Shown in pieces: positions 9,509 to 17,992 of a stretch of DNA of 48,369 bases. The translations under genes and the position numbers were made by a program. Position 1 is the first letter of the stretch; every line of letters starts with the position of its first letter. The stretch lies in contig JAFYEE010000163.1 in the NCBI GenBank assembly GCA_017544405.1, positions 1 through 48,369 on the forward strand. The letters run 5' to 3'. The stretch is from Lachnospiraceae bacterium. Lineage in GTDB: Bacteria; Bacillota; Clostridia; Lachnospirales; Lachnospiraceae. Below the pieces are notes generated by a model. The model ran no database searches. It was not told the origin of the DNA and worked only from the letters and a program-made list of their open reading frames with translations.

Positions 9509-10582
9509 ATGGACGAGAGAAACGAATCTACACTGATACAGGAGGCAAAGAAGCATTTCTCCGCGCTGGGACTTCGCTTTTTCCTGGGAAGCCTGGTGAT
9601 CTATGCGGTGAGCATCGGCGTTTCGGCGGTTGTGGGGACTTTTTGGCCGCAGGCCTATGACAATCTGTCGCTCACATTGGTTCTGTCGATCGTTCCGATG
9701 TATCTGATCGGAATCCCGGCGCTGTATCTGATCGTGCGCCCTGTACCGACCGGAACGCCCGGGACCGGGAAACTGACCGCAGGGTGGTTCATCACCTTTC
9801 TGGTCCTGTCCTACGGCTTTATGACGCTGACCAATCTGATCGGCACCTATCTGGGAATGTTCATCGAGCTTCTGGTGCCGAGTGCGCAGGCTTCCACCAA
9901 TGCGGTGCAGGCGGTTGCCTTCGGAGGAGAGATCTGGATCAATGCGATCTTCATGGTGCTGCTGGCACCGGTCATTGAGGAATTTGTCTTCCGCAAGACC
10001 CTGGTCGACCGCACGATCGAGTACGGAGAAGGCGTGTCCATGCTGATCAGCGGACTGTTCTTCGGACTGTTCCACGGGAACCTGACGCAGTTTCTCTACG
10101 CCTTTGTGATGGGCGCCATCCTGTCCCTGCTCTATGCGCGCACGGGCAAGATCCGCTACACCATCGCCATCCATATGATCGTCAATTTCATGGGATCCGT
10201 GGTGGGTGTCCTTGTGATCCGGGCGGCCGGACTGAGCGAACTGATGAATCAGTTCCTCGGCGATTCTTCGGAAGGACTGGGAAGTCTTGACATGGCCGCG
10301 ATCATGGAGCTTGCGCAGGACCATGCGGCCGGACTGGTTCTGTACCTGCTTTTCACCTGTGTGGTGTACGGCTGTATGCTCGCGGCGGTGATCCTGCTGA
10401 TCGTGCGGCACCGTCAGCTAAGGCCTCTGCCGGGCCGGACGGTGATCCCGAAGGGAAAGCGTTTTTCCACCGTGATCTGCAATCCGGGCGTGCTGATCCT
10501 GATCGCGTTCTATCTGGTGGTGATCTTTTTTGCAACGTTCGGAAATGGGCTGGTCCAATCGATCAGCGGATTGGCAGGATAA
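9509..10582 (+). CDS. CPBP family intramembrane metalloprotease
   Basis: 357 residues from the ATG at 9509, which has GAAAGGGGG upstream. Eight or so hydrophobic segments indicate an integral membrane protein. Motifs of the CPBP (CAAX protease and bacteriocin-processing, Abi) family are present: Glu157-Glu158 in VIEEFVFRK, then LFFGLFHGN with a metal-binding His, and HMIVNF with a further His. Members cleave within or next to the membrane and have roles in bacteriocin self-protection, protein processing or regulation; which applies here cannot be told. It lies 6 bases before the thioesterase gene, so the two are probably co-transcribed with the CvfB-like gene. The substrate is unknown. Confidence 0.88.
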   Translation: MDERNESTLIQEAKKHFSALGLRFFLGSLVIYAVSIGVSAVVGTFWPQAYDNLSLTLVLSIVPMYLIGIPALYLIVRPVPTGTPGTGKLTAGWFITFLVLSYGFMTLTNLIGTYLGMFIELLVPSAQASTNAVQAVAFGGEIWINAIFMVLLAPVIEEFVFRKTLVDRTIEYGEGVSMLISGLFFGLFHGNLTQFLYAFVMGAILSLLYARTGKIRYTIAIHMIVNFMGSVVGVLVIRAAGLSELMNQFLGDSSEGLGSLDMAAIMELAQDHAAGLVLYLLFTCVVYGCMLAAVILLIVRHRQLRPLPGRTVIPKGKRFSTVICNPGVLILIAFYLVVIFFATFGNGLVQSISGLAG

Positions 10583-10588
10583 ACGAGA

Positions 10589-11293
10589 ATGTACAGTTTT
10601 GATGCAAGAGTGAGGTTCAGCGAGGTCGGTGCGGATGATCGCATCTCGATGGCCGGGATCGTAAATTACCTGCAGGACTGTTCCACCTTTCAGTCGGAGG
10701 ACCTGTATCTCGGGATGAAATATCTGCGGGAGCGGGGGATCGTCTGGGTGATCAATTCCTGGCAGATTGATGTCAGCCGTTTCCCGGAGCTCGGCGACCG
10801 GATCACGGTCGCGACGAGTCCCTATGCGCTGAAGGGTTTTCTGGGCTATCGTAATTTCTGGATCGCGGATGAGCGGGGGGAGAAGATCGTGCGGGCCAAT
10901 TCCATCTGGAGCCTGATCACGACCGACACCTTCCGCCCCTGCGAGATCACGGAGGAGATGCTGGAGCGCTATGAGCTGGATCCGAAGCTGGAGATGGAGT
11001 ATCTGCCCCGCAAGATCAAGGTCCCCGAAGGCGGAAAGCATTTCGCGCCGCTGAAGGTGGAGCCCTGTCATCTGGATCCGAACCGCCATATGAACAACGG
11101 ACAGTATGTCACCCTCGCCATGGGATATCTGCCGGAGGATTTTCATCCCGCGCATCTGCGTACCGAGTACCGGCAGCAGGCCTTCCTGGGCGCGGTGCTG
11201 CATCCGTACCTGGTGACGGTGGAGGATGCGGTGATCCTGAGCTGGAACGATGACGCGGGAAAGCCCTATGCCATTGTGGAGTTCCGCCCCTGA
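10589..11293 (+). CDS. Acyl-ACP thioesterase (FatA/B family)
   Basis: 234 residues with two hotdog domains, as in bacterial acyl-ACP thioesterases. The first spans roughly residues 1-130, with the substrate-binding helix SMAGIVNYLQDCSTFQSEDL. The second carries the catalytic motif HLDPNRHMNNGQY (His161, Asp163, Asn165, His167 and Asn169), the Asp-Asn-His set of this family. It should release free fatty acids from acyl carrier protein in the cytoplasm. It follows the CPBP protease gene by 6 bases and precedes the CvfB-like gene by 13 bases. Confidence 0.9.
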   Translation: MYSFDARVRFSEVGADDRISMAGIVNYLQDCSTFQSEDLYLGMKYLRERGIVWVINSWQIDVSRFPELGDRITVATSPYALKGFLGYRNFWIADERGEKIVRANSIWSLITTDTFRPCEITEEMLERYELDPKLEMEYLPRKIKVPEGGKHFAPLKVEPCHLDPNRHMNNGQYVTLAMGYLPEDFHPAHLRTEYRQQAFLGAVLHPYLVTVEDAVILSWNDDAGKPYAIVEFRP

Positions 11294-11306
11294 AAGAGAG
11301 GATTTT

Positions 11307-12161
11307 ATGAGTTTAAGGCTGGGAGAGAATCAGAGCTTGATCCTAGTAAAACAGGTTGATTTCGGTGTCTATCTGGCGGCTCCCGGCGAGGAAGCGGGGG
11401 AGCGCGTTCTGCTGCCCGCAAAACAGGTGCCGGGCGGCGTGGTGGTGGGAGACCGGCTGAAGGTCTTTCTCTACCGCGATTCCGAGGACCGCATGATCGC
11501 CACGACGGCGAAGCCTGCGATGACGCTCGGGCACGTGGCCCGGGTGAGTGTCGCGCAGGTGACGAAGATGGGCGCGTTTCTGCGCTGGGGGCTGGAGAAG
11601 GATCTCTTTCTCCCCTTCCGGGAGCAGACGGTGCGCGTGCGGGAAGGCGACAGCATTCTTGCAGCCCTCTATATCGACAAAAGCAGCCGGCTCTGCGCCA
11701 CGATGAATCTTTACGAATATCTGGACGCGTCTTCCTCCTGCAAAAAGGATGATACCGTGGAAGGCACGGTGTACAACATCCTGGACGCCTTCGGCGCCTA
11801 TGTGGCCGTGGACGATCATATCTCTGCCCTGATCCCCCGCAAGGAGATGTACGGAGAGGCGCAGAAGCTGAAGGTGGGAGACCGGATCACCGCACGTGTG
11901 GCGAAGGTCCTTGAGGACGGGAGACTCGAGCTCGCGGTCCGCGACAAGGGTTATGCACAGCGGGAGGAGGATGCGGAGCGGATCCTCGCTCTGATCGGAT
12001 CCTATGACGGAGTGCTCCCGTTTAACGATAAGGCGTCCCCGGAAGTCATCCTGCGGGAGACCGGCATGAGCAAGGCCCAGTTCAAACGCGCGGTCGGGAA
12101 GCTTCTGAAGGAGGGACGGATCGAGATCGGAGAGAAGACGATCCGCGATGGCAGCCGCTGA
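11307..12161 (+). CDS. CvfB/YitL-like S1 RNA-binding protein
   Basis: 284 residues from the ATG at 11307, following GAGAGGA. The layout matches the CvfB family: N-terminal S1-like barrels (about residues 1-60 and 65-135), a third S1 domain (about 145-215, with VEGTVYNILDAFGAYVAVDD and RITARVAKVLEDGRLEL), and a C-terminal winged helix (about 225-284, with SPEVILRETGMSKAQFKRAV then GKLLKEGRI). CvfB binds RNA and affects virulence factor expression in Staphylococcus aureus. Here it is probably a housekeeping RNA-binding regulator. It is probably the last gene of an operon starting at 9509; a new promoter lies 20 bases downstream. Confidence 0.88.
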   Translation: MSLRLGENQSLILVKQVDFGVYLAAPGEEAGERVLLPAKQVPGGVVVGDRLKVFLYRDSEDRMIATTAKPAMTLGHVARVSVAQVTKMGAFLRWGLEKDLFLPFREQTVRVREGDSILAALYIDKSSRLCATMNLYEYLDASSSCKKDDTVEGTVYNILDAFGAYVAVDDHISALIPRKEMYGEAQKLKVGDRITARVAKVLEDGRLELAVRDKGYAQREEDAERILALIGSYDGVLPFNDKASPEVILRETGMSKAQFKRAVGKLLKEGRIEIGEKTIRDGSR

Positions 12162-12181
12162 TCTGTTTATACTTTCTTTCG

Positions 12182-12209
12182 TTGACTTTCCCGGAATCTG
12201 TGCTATCAT
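12182..12209 (+). promoter_or_regulatory. Promoter of the YjfB-like small gene
   Basis: TTGACT at 12182-12187 and TATCAT at 12204-12209 are spaced by 16 bases, upstream of a perfect Shine-Dalgarno sequence and the small ORF at 12254. The spacing is slightly short and an alternative -10 (CATAAT, 12207-12212) is possible. Confidence 0.5.
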
Positions 12210-12253
12210 AATGGCACAGACAAGGATGTCGAACCGGGAGAGGAGGTGATCCT

Positions 12254-12451
12254 ATGGACTTTGGATTTACAGATTTATCCGTTTCTTTAAATACTTCCAA
12301 CACCATAAATGATTACAGCGTCAAGATGCTCGCCAAGACAATGGACGTCAACGAGCAGATGGGGCAGAACCTGGTTCAGATGATCGATTCTGCTGCGATG
12401 GAGAGAAGTGTGAACCCCTCGGTGGGTGCGAATTTTGATATGACGGTTTAA
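12254..12451 (+). CDS. YjfB-family small protein (putative motility protein family)
   Basis: 65 residues. The second half, GQNLVQMIDSAA, then SVNPSVGANFDMTV, matches the conserved pattern of the YjfB family, in which a Gly-x-x-Leu-Val segment is followed by a Pro-x-x-Gly-x-Asn-x-Asp end. The family is annotated as putative motility protein, but its function is unproven and no flagellar gene lies in this window. The ribosome binding site AGGAGGTGAT (12241-12250) is a perfect anti-16S match, so high translation is likely. It is a single-gene unit with its own promoter and terminator. No signal peptide or membrane segment. Confidence 0.75.
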   Translation: MDFGFTDLSVSLNTSNTINDYSVKMLAKTMDVNEQMGQNLVQMIDSAAMERSVNPSVGANFDMTV

Positions 12452-12470
12452 CGAATCTTTGTCTGCAAGG

Positions 12471-12498
12471 GCTCCGGATTTTTCCGGAGCTCTTTTTT
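12471..12498 (+). terminator. Rho-independent terminator after the YjfB-like gene
   Basis: GCTCCGGA (12471-12478) pairs with TCCGGAGC (12483-12490) around a TTTT loop and is followed by TCTTTTTT. Confidence 0.9.
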
Positions 12499-12578
12499 AT
12501 TCCCGCGGATCCTCCGACCCTTTGTGAAAAATAAAAGCACGAAGAAGTGAAAAATACCCAATATTCACAAAAATCGAG

Positions 12579-12607
12579 TTGATTTTTTGTCTATTTTTAT
12601 GTAAAGT
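12579..12607 (+). promoter_or_regulatory. Candidate promoter of the regulator-ftsEX cluster
   Basis: TTGATT (12579-12584) and TAAAGT (12602-12607) are 17 bases apart in an A+T-rich stretch, about 34 bases before the regulator start codon. The match of the -10 box is moderate (4 of 6). Confidence 0.45.
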
Positions 12608-12640
12608 GATAAAGAAGGTGTATATCGGGTACATGGGGGT

Positions 12641-13732
12641 ATGCAAATGATATCGAGTCAAATTCTGCAGAATACATTGGAAGGCCTGAAAAACATTACG
12701 CGTGTGAACTTTTCCGTGATGGATCCCGAGGGAAAGGAAGTGGCGCAGACCGCAGACATGTCGGAGTGCGGGAATGCTGCCGCAGCCTTTGCCGCATCCC
12801 CCGCCGATTCCCAGGAGATTTCCGGACACCAGTTTTTCAAGATTTTCGATGAACAGCAGCTGGAGTATCTGCTGGTGGTGGAAGGCTCCGGCGAGGATGT
12901 CTATACCATCGGGAAGCTGGCTGCCTTCCAGATCCAGAATCTGCTGGTGGCTTATAAAGAGCGCTTTGACAAGGACAATTTTGTCAAAAACCTTCTGCTG
13001 GATAACCTCCTCCTGGTGGACATCTACGGCCGTTCCAAGAAGCTGCATATCCAGAGCGATGCGCCCAGGATCGTTTACGTGGTGGAGAATTCCAATTCCA
13101 AGGACAACAATGTTCTCGAGCTGACCCGCACCTTTTTCGGTACCTCCGGCAAGGATTTCGTCACGGCGGTGGACGAGTCGAGCGTGGTCGTGGTCAAGGA
13201 TCTGACCGGGGCCGATCCGGTGAAGGAGACCCAGCGCACGGCGAAGAGCCTGAGCTCCTATCTGGCGAAGGAGAATGTGGAGAATATCCGGATCGCGTAC
13301 GGAACCGTGGTGCAGGAGATCAAGGACGTCAGCCGTTCCTACAAGGAAGCCAAGATGGCGGCGGATGTCGGGCGGATCTTCTTCGATGAGAAGGACGTGG
13401 TCGCCTACAGCGAGCTGGGGATCGGCCGTCTGATCTATCAGCTGCCGCTGCCGCTGTGCAAGATGTTCATCAAGGAGATCTTCGGCGGGAAGAATCCCGA
13501 GGACTTCGACGATGAGACGCTGCCCACGATCAACAAATTCTTCGAGAACAGCCTGAATGTGTCCGAGACCTCCAGACAGCTTTTTATCCACCGCAATACG
13601 CTGGTCTATCGCCTCGATAAGCTTCAGAAGAGCACGGGGCTGGATCTGCGCGTCTTTGAGGATGCCATCACGTTCAAGATCGCGCTGATGGTCGTCAAGT
13701 ACATGAAATACATGGAATCCAACAATTACTAG
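12641..13732 (+). CDS. CdaR/PucR-family transcriptional regulator
   Basis: 363 residues. The N-terminal part (about 1-115) looks like a sugar-diacid-recognition or PAS-like sensor (MISSQILQNTLEGLKNIT, then VNFSVMDPEGKEVAQTADM), a middle part (about 125-280) resembles the GGDEF-like domain of CdaR proteins, and the C-terminus carries the PucR-type helix-turn-helix: FENSLNVSETSRQLFIHRNT, then LVYRLDKLQKSTGLDLR. Known relatives control sugar-acid, purine or peptide use in response to a small ligand. Here it lies 14 bases before ftsE, so it is likely co-transcribed with the cell-division and wall-hydrolase genes and may control them. The ATG at 12641 is followed by a second at 12647; GGGGG lies just upstream of the first. 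Ligand unknown. Confidence 0.85.
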   Translation: MQMISSQILQNTLEGLKNITRVNFSVMDPEGKEVAQTADMSECGNAAAAFAASPADSQEISGHQFFKIFDEQQLEYLLVVEGSGEDVYTIGKLAAFQIQNLLVAYKERFDKDNFVKNLLLDNLLLVDIYGRSKKLHIQSDAPRIVYVVENSNSKDNNVLELTRTFFGTSGKDFVTAVDESSVVVVKDLTGADPVKETQRTAKSLSSYLAKENVENIRIAYGTVVQEIKDVSRSYKEAKMAADVGRIFFDEKDVVAYSELGIGRLIYQLPLPLCKMFIKEIFGGKNPEDFDDETLPTINKFFENSLNVSETSRQLFIHRNTLVYRLDKLQKSTGLDLRVFEDAITFKIALMVVKYMKYMESNNY

Positions 13733-13746
13733 GAGCAGATGAAGCA

Positions 13747-14493
13747 ATGTCCAGAAAGCAGCTATTAGCACAGAAAAGACAGGAATTCATCGAAGAACGG
13801 GGGATCATCTGCATGAACAATGTGAGCATGAATTACCCCGAGGCGGGAGCGCCCGCCATCGATGATATCACCCTGCGTATCGATCCCGGTGAGTTCGTAT
13901 TTATCGTGGGAGACAGCGGATCCGGTAAATCCACCATGATCCGTCTCCTTCTCAGGGAGCTCCTTCCCACCTCCGGCGATGTGTGCGTGATGGGATACAA
14001 TACGCGCAAGCTCCGCCATTCCCAGATCCCGGCCTTCCGCCGGAACATCGGCGTGGTGTTTCAGGATTTCCGCCTTCTGAAGGATCGCAATGTCTATGAA
14101 AATGTGGCTTTTGCCCAGAGGATCATCGAGGTGCCGAGCCGTGAGATGCGGCGCAATGTTCCGAGCATCCTCGCCATGGTCGGCCTCGCGGGCAAGTATC
14201 GTTCCAATGTGAAAAAGCTCTCCGGCGGGGAACAGCAGAGAGTCGCGCTGGCCCGCGCGCTGGTGAACAAGCCCGAGATCCTGCTGGCGGATGAGCCCAC
14301 GGGTAATCTGGATCCCAACAATGCCTGGGAGATCATGGACCTGCTGGAGGAGATCAACGAGCAGGGAACCACGGTGGTGGTGGTGACCCATAACCCGGAG
14401 ATCGTCAATGCCATGAAGAAGCGTGTGGTGACCATGAAACGAGGCCTCATTGTGAATGACGAGGAGGAGGGAACCTACGTAAATGAAGATTAG
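13747..14493 (+). CDS. ftsE: Cell division ATP-binding protein FtsE
   Basis: 248 residues, ABC ATPase with Walker A GDSGSGKST, signature LSGGEQQRVALARAL, Walker B ILLADEPTGNLDP and the switch His in VVVTHNPE. Together with FtsX it forms the complex that activates peptidoglycan hydrolases from the cytoplasmic side. There is a short N-terminal extension of about 20 residues (start MSRKQLLAQKRQEF) before the usual FtsE beginning; the internal ATG at 13813 would cut into the first strand, so the upstream start is kept. It overlaps ftsX by 11 bases and directly follows the CdaR-like regulator. Confidence 0.95.
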   Translation: MSRKQLLAQKRQEFIEERGIICMNNVSMNYPEAGAPAIDDITLRIDPGEFVFIVGDSGSGKSTMIRLLLRELLPTSGDVCVMGYNTRKLRHSQIPAFRRNIGVVFQDFRLLKDRNVYENVAFAQRIIEVPSREMRRNVPSILAMVGLAGKYRSNVKKLSGGEQQRVALARALVNKPEILLADEPTGNLDPNNAWEIMDLLEEINEQGTTVVVVTHNPEIVNAMKKRVVTMKRGLIVNDEEEGTYVNED

Positions 14494-15382
14494 ATCGCTT
14501 TTTTATACCCTCGGACAGGGCTTTCGCAATTTGTTCAAAAACGGCTGGTACTCGCTTGCATCGATCGCAACCATCGGTGCCTGCCTGTTCCTGTTCTGCA
14601 TATTCTATTCCGTGGTGGGAAACCTTCGCTACATCCTGAACAATGTTGAGAAGGGTGTCTCGGTGCAGGTGTTCTTCAACTACGATGTATCCGAGGAACG
14701 GGTACAGGAGATCGGCAAGGAGATCCGCAACCGCGTGGAGGTCTCCAAGGTGATCTACCACTCGGATGAGGAGATCTGGGAGACCTTCGGACCCGTGTGG
14801 GCGGGGGAGGATTATGACGAGGTTTACATGGAGAATCCCCTGGTCGGCGAGCACAATTTTGAAGTATATCTGAACGATGTCTCGCTCCAGAGCAGTCTGG
14901 TGACCTGGCTGGAGTCCATGAATGAGGTCCGGAAGGTCAATTATTCCGAGATAACGGCCAATACCTTAAGCGGCGTGAATCTCATCATCGCCTATATCTC
15001 GATCGGTATCATCGTGATCCTGCTGGCGGTCAGTATCTTCCTGATCAACAATACGGTCCGCGTGGGCATCTCGGTGCGCACGGAGGAGATCAATATCATG
15101 AAGTATGTCGGCGCGACGGACTTTTTTGTCCGGGCTCCCTTCGTGCTCGAAGGCATGATCATCGGAGCGCTGGGCGCCGCCCTTCCGCTGGCGCTTACCT
15201 ACAATCTCTATGATTACGTGCTCGGGTATATTTCGGGGCGCTTCTCGGTGCTGGCCGAGCTGCTGACCTTCCTCCCGCTCGACAGTGTATTTTCCGTGCT
15301 TATGCCGGTCTGCCTGATCGTGGGAATCGGAATCGGCTTCCTGGGAAGCTTTATCACGGTGCATAAGCATCTCAGAGTCTGA
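14483..15382 (+). CDS. ftsX: Cell division protein FtsX
   Basis: 299 residues. Layout is that of Gram-positive FtsX: first membrane segment near residues 22-45 (GWYSLASIATIGACLFLFCI), an extracellular domain (about 50-165, with VSVQVFFNYDVSEERVQEIG), then three more segments near 172-192 (IIAYISIGIIVILLAVSIFL), 220-245 and 268-290. FtsX transmits ATP hydrolysis by FtsE to an extracellular wall hydrolase. The next gene, an M23 hydrolase with coiled coils, is the likely partner and starts at the last base of the ftsX stop codon. Confidence 0.95.
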   Translation: MKIRSLFYTLGQGFRNLFKNGWYSLASIATIGACLFLFCIFYSVVGNLRYILNNVEKGVSVQVFFNYDVSEERVQEIGKEIRNRVEVSKVIYHSDEEIWETFGPVWAGEDYDEVYMENPLVGEHNFEVYLNDVSLQSSLVTWLESMNEVRKVNYSEITANTLSGVNLIIAYISIGIIVILLAVSIFLINNTVRVGISVRTEEINIMKYVGATDFFVRAPFVLEGMIIGALGAALPLALTYNLYDYVLGYISGRFSVLAELLTFLPLDSVFSVLMPVCLIVGIGIGFLGSFITVHKHLRV

Positions 15383-16626
15383 TGCGTAAGAGGCATTTTT
15401 GCATGAAGAGCATTCACAACGGAAAACGATCACGGATTCTGTCCGGGGCCGTCTGCATCGGATTGCTGACAGCCCTGGTTTTTGCGTGTCTGCCGGCGCT
15501 TCCGCAGGCGACGATCACCGCATCCGCCGCCTCCCTGGAGGAGAAGGAGAAGGAGCTTGAGAAGGCGGAGGAGGAGCGCAAGAATCTGGAGAAGGACCTT
15601 CAGAAGCTCAAGGACCAGAAGAAAAAGCTGCAGGGACTGAAGGCGGATCTGAACGCGTACATTACGGAGCTGGATGCCACGCTGGCAGAGCTGGCGGAGC
15701 AGCTTGCGCAGCTCGCGGATCAGATCACGGAGAAGGAAGAGCAGATCCGGGAGACGCAGGAGGAGCTGGAGCAGGCGAAGCAGACGGAGGAGGAGCAGTA
15801 CCATGGCATGACGGTGCGGATGCGCCTGATGTATGAGCAGGGCAGCAAGCAGTGGATCACCATCCTGCTCGAGTCGAGCAGTCTGCGGGAATTCCTGAAT
15901 CGTACGGATTACATGGAGCGCGTGGTGGCCTATGACCGGCAGCTGTGGGAGGATTACAAGGCTACGCGGGAGTATGTGGAGCTCTGTGAGAAGCAGCTCG
16001 AGACGGAGAAGGCACTGCTCGATGAGACCCAGGCGGCAGCCAAGCAGCAGCAGAGCGACATGGAAGAGCTGATGGCCCAGAAGAAGGCAGAGGTGGAAGC
16101 CTACAATGCCCGGATCGCCGACTCCGAGGAGTCCATTGCCGATTACGAGAAAAGCCTGAGGGAACGGGAGGCGGAGATCGATCAGCTTCTGAAGGAGATC
16201 GAGGAAGCCAAAAATGATCATATCTACGACGGCGGATTGTTCTGCCTGCCCCTCGCCAAATATACCCGCATTTCCGACGATTACGGGTGGAGGTGGCATC
16301 CGATCCTCCAGAAGAATCAGTTCCACAACGGGGTGGATTTTGCGTCGCCTTCCGGGACGGCTATCTACGCGGCCTACAGCGGCAAGGTGGTCGCGGCGGG
16401 TTACAGCGCCTCGATGGGCAATTATGTCATGGTCGACCACGGAAGCGGTCTGATCACCATCTACATGCATGCGTCGAAGCTTCTGGTGTCCTCCGGAACA
16501 GAGGTCGCAAAAGGGGATACGATCGCCAAGGTGGGCAGCACGGGGCGCTCCACGGGTCCGCATCTGCACTTTGGCGTACGACTGAACGGAGAGTATGTCT
16601 CCCCCTGGAATTATCTGAGTAAATAG
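15382..16626 (+). CDS. EnvC-like murein hydrolase with coiled coil and M23 peptidase domain
   Basis: 414 residues. A signal peptide (basic start, hydrophobic core about residues 17-35, then ITASAAS) directs export. Long coiled coils follow (about 52-140 and 200-275, rich in Glu, Lys, Gln and Leu), as in EnvC and PcsB-like FtsEX partners. The C-terminal M23 domain (about 285-412) has His315 and Asp319 in HNGVDFASPSG and His394/His396 in HLHFG, the zinc site; so unlike E. coli EnvC it seems catalytically competent. It should cut peptidoglycan cross-links during division when released by FtsEX. The start at 15382 overlaps the ftsX stop codon; a second ATG at 15403 is possible and would leave the signal peptide intact. 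Confidence 0.92.
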   Translation: MRKRHFCMKSIHNGKRSRILSGAVCIGLLTALVFACLPALPQATITASAASLEEKEKELEKAEEERKNLEKDLQKLKDQKKKLQGLKADLNAYITELDATLAELAEQLAQLADQITEKEEQIRETQEELEQAKQTEEEQYHGMTVRMRLMYEQGSKQWITILLESSSLREFLNRTDYMERVVAYDRQLWEDYKATREYVELCEKQLETEKALLDETQAAAKQQQSDMEELMAQKKAEVEAYNARIADSEESIADYEKSLREREAEIDQLLKEIEEAKNDHIYDGGLFCLPLAKYTRISDDYGWRWHPILQKNQFHNGVDFASPSGTAIYAAYSGKVVAAGYSASMGNYVMVDHGSGLITIYMHASKLLVSSGTEVAKGDTIAKVGSTGRSTGPHLHFGVRLNGEYVSPWNYLSK

Positions 16627-16641
16627 ACGAATCGAGCGATC

Positions 16642-17940
16642 ATGGAAGAAAACACGAGATTTCACAAAAAAGAATTTTGGATGGGGACCGTCATCGGACT
16701 GCTGACGACGATGATCATCGGTCTCCTGGCCCTGGCGGTGGTTCTGGGGAAGGGAATGTTGCATCTGGGACAGGCCGAAGGGACACAGCCCGCACCCCAG
16801 TCTTCGCAGGCTTTCTCGGGAAGCTCTGCGGTGGATGAACTGCTCGGCCACAGCGACCTGAGCGAAGAGATCCTGAACGATGAGACACAGAAGAAGCTCA
16901 AGTATATCGCGGGCGTCTTCGATCTGTATTCGATCTATGACATTCCGGCAGAGGATCTGCAGCGTGGCATGATCGACGGACTCATGGCCGGGAGCGGAGA
17001 CAAATATGCGGAATATTACAATCCGGAAGAGCTGGAGAAGCTGATGCAGGATCTGGACGGAACGTTCTACGGGATCGGGGCGCTTCTCTTTCTCGGAGAT
17101 CTCGACTGTCCGGAGGTCAGCAGCGTATTCGAGGACAGCCCGGCACAGAGGGCCGGCATTCAGGCCGGGGATACGATCGTTGCGGTGAACGGCGTCGATG
17201 TACAGGGAGAGACGCTGGATAATGCGGTCAGCATGATCCGCGGGGACAAGGGCACGGAGGTGGTGCTGAAGATCTACCGCGCGTCGGAGCCTGATTATCT
17301 TACGATCACCTGTGTGCGAGACAAGATCACGGAGACGACCGTGGACCATGAGATGCTCGACGGCGGCGTCGGCTATATTATGATTCGGACCTTCAGCTCC
17401 GTCACGGTGGACCAGTTCAAAACAGCACTGCAGGATCTGAAGGATCAGAACATGAAGGCGCTGATCATCGACCTGCGTTCCAATACCGGCGGTCTGCTGG
17501 AGGCGGTGGTGGAGATCGCGCAGCAGCTGCTCCCGAAGGGACTGGTGGTCTATACCGAGGACAGTTTCGGAGAACGTGAGGAATTCACCTGCGACGGTAC
17601 AAAGGAGCTGATGGTTCCCATCGTGGTACTGACCAATGAGCTGACAGCCAGTGCTTCCGAGATCCTGACCGGAGCGCTGCAGGACCACGGGAAGGCGACG
17701 ATCATGGGTACCACGACCTACGGAAAGGGCATCGTGCAGTCCTTCATCTCCATGTCGGACGGGTCCGCGATCAAGCTTACGACGGAGCAGTACTTTACGC
17801 CGAACGGCCGGGCGATCCACGGAACCGGGATCGAGCCGGACATTGTGGTGGAATTTGACGCAGATGCGTATTACGCGGACGATTCCTTCGACAATCAGAA
17901 ATACGAAGCCAAAAAATACCTGCTTGAGCAGATAAAGTAA
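16642..17940 (+). CDS. S41 family C-terminal processing protease (CtpA-like)
   Basis: 432 residues. One N-terminal membrane segment (about residues 15-35, VIGLLTTMIIGLLALAVVLG) anchors it outside the cell. A PDZ domain (about 130-225, with VFEDSPAQRAGIQAGDTIVA) precedes the S41 catalytic domain (about 230-410) with the nucleophile motif LTASASEI (residues 334-341) and the catalytic Lys362 in TYGKGIVQ. Such proteases trim or degrade exported proteins, including wall hydrolases and their regulators. Its position 15 bases after the M23 hydrolase gene suggests that it controls the FtsEX-linked hydrolase; this is inference from context. It is followed by a terminator shared with the converging gene. 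Confidence 0.93.
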   Translation: MEENTRFHKKEFWMGTVIGLLTTMIIGLLALAVVLGKGMLHLGQAEGTQPAPQSSQAFSGSSAVDELLGHSDLSEEILNDETQKKLKYIAGVFDLYSIYDIPAEDLQRGMIDGLMAGSGDKYAEYYNPEELEKLMQDLDGTFYGIGALLFLGDLDCPEVSSVFEDSPAQRAGIQAGDTIVAVNGVDVQGETLDNAVSMIRGDKGTEVVLKIYRASEPDYLTITCVRDKITETTVDHEMLDGGVGYIMIRTFSSVTVDQFKTALQDLKDQNMKALIIDLRSNTGGLLEAVVEIAQQLLPKGLVVYTEDSFGEREEFTCDGTKELMVPIVVLTNELTASASEILTGALQDHGKATIMGTTTYGKGIVQSFISMSDGSAIKLTTEQYFTPNGRAIHGTGIEPDIVVEFDADAYYADDSFDNQKYEAKKYLLEQIK

Positions 17941-17944
17941 CGGG

Positions 17945-17972
17945 AAAGGGGCGGCCTTGCGGTCGCCCCTTT
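17945..17972. terminator. Hairpin between convergent genes, probable bidirectional terminator
   Basis: AAAGGGGCGGCC (17945-17956) pairs with GGTCGCCCCTTT (17961-17972) with one G-T pair and a TTGC loop. It ends both the CtpA gene on the plus strand and the epimerase gene on the minus strand; the T tract is short, so efficiency is uncertain. Confidence 0.7.
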
Positions 17973-17992
17973 GCGCTTCCTTCCTTTGCAAT

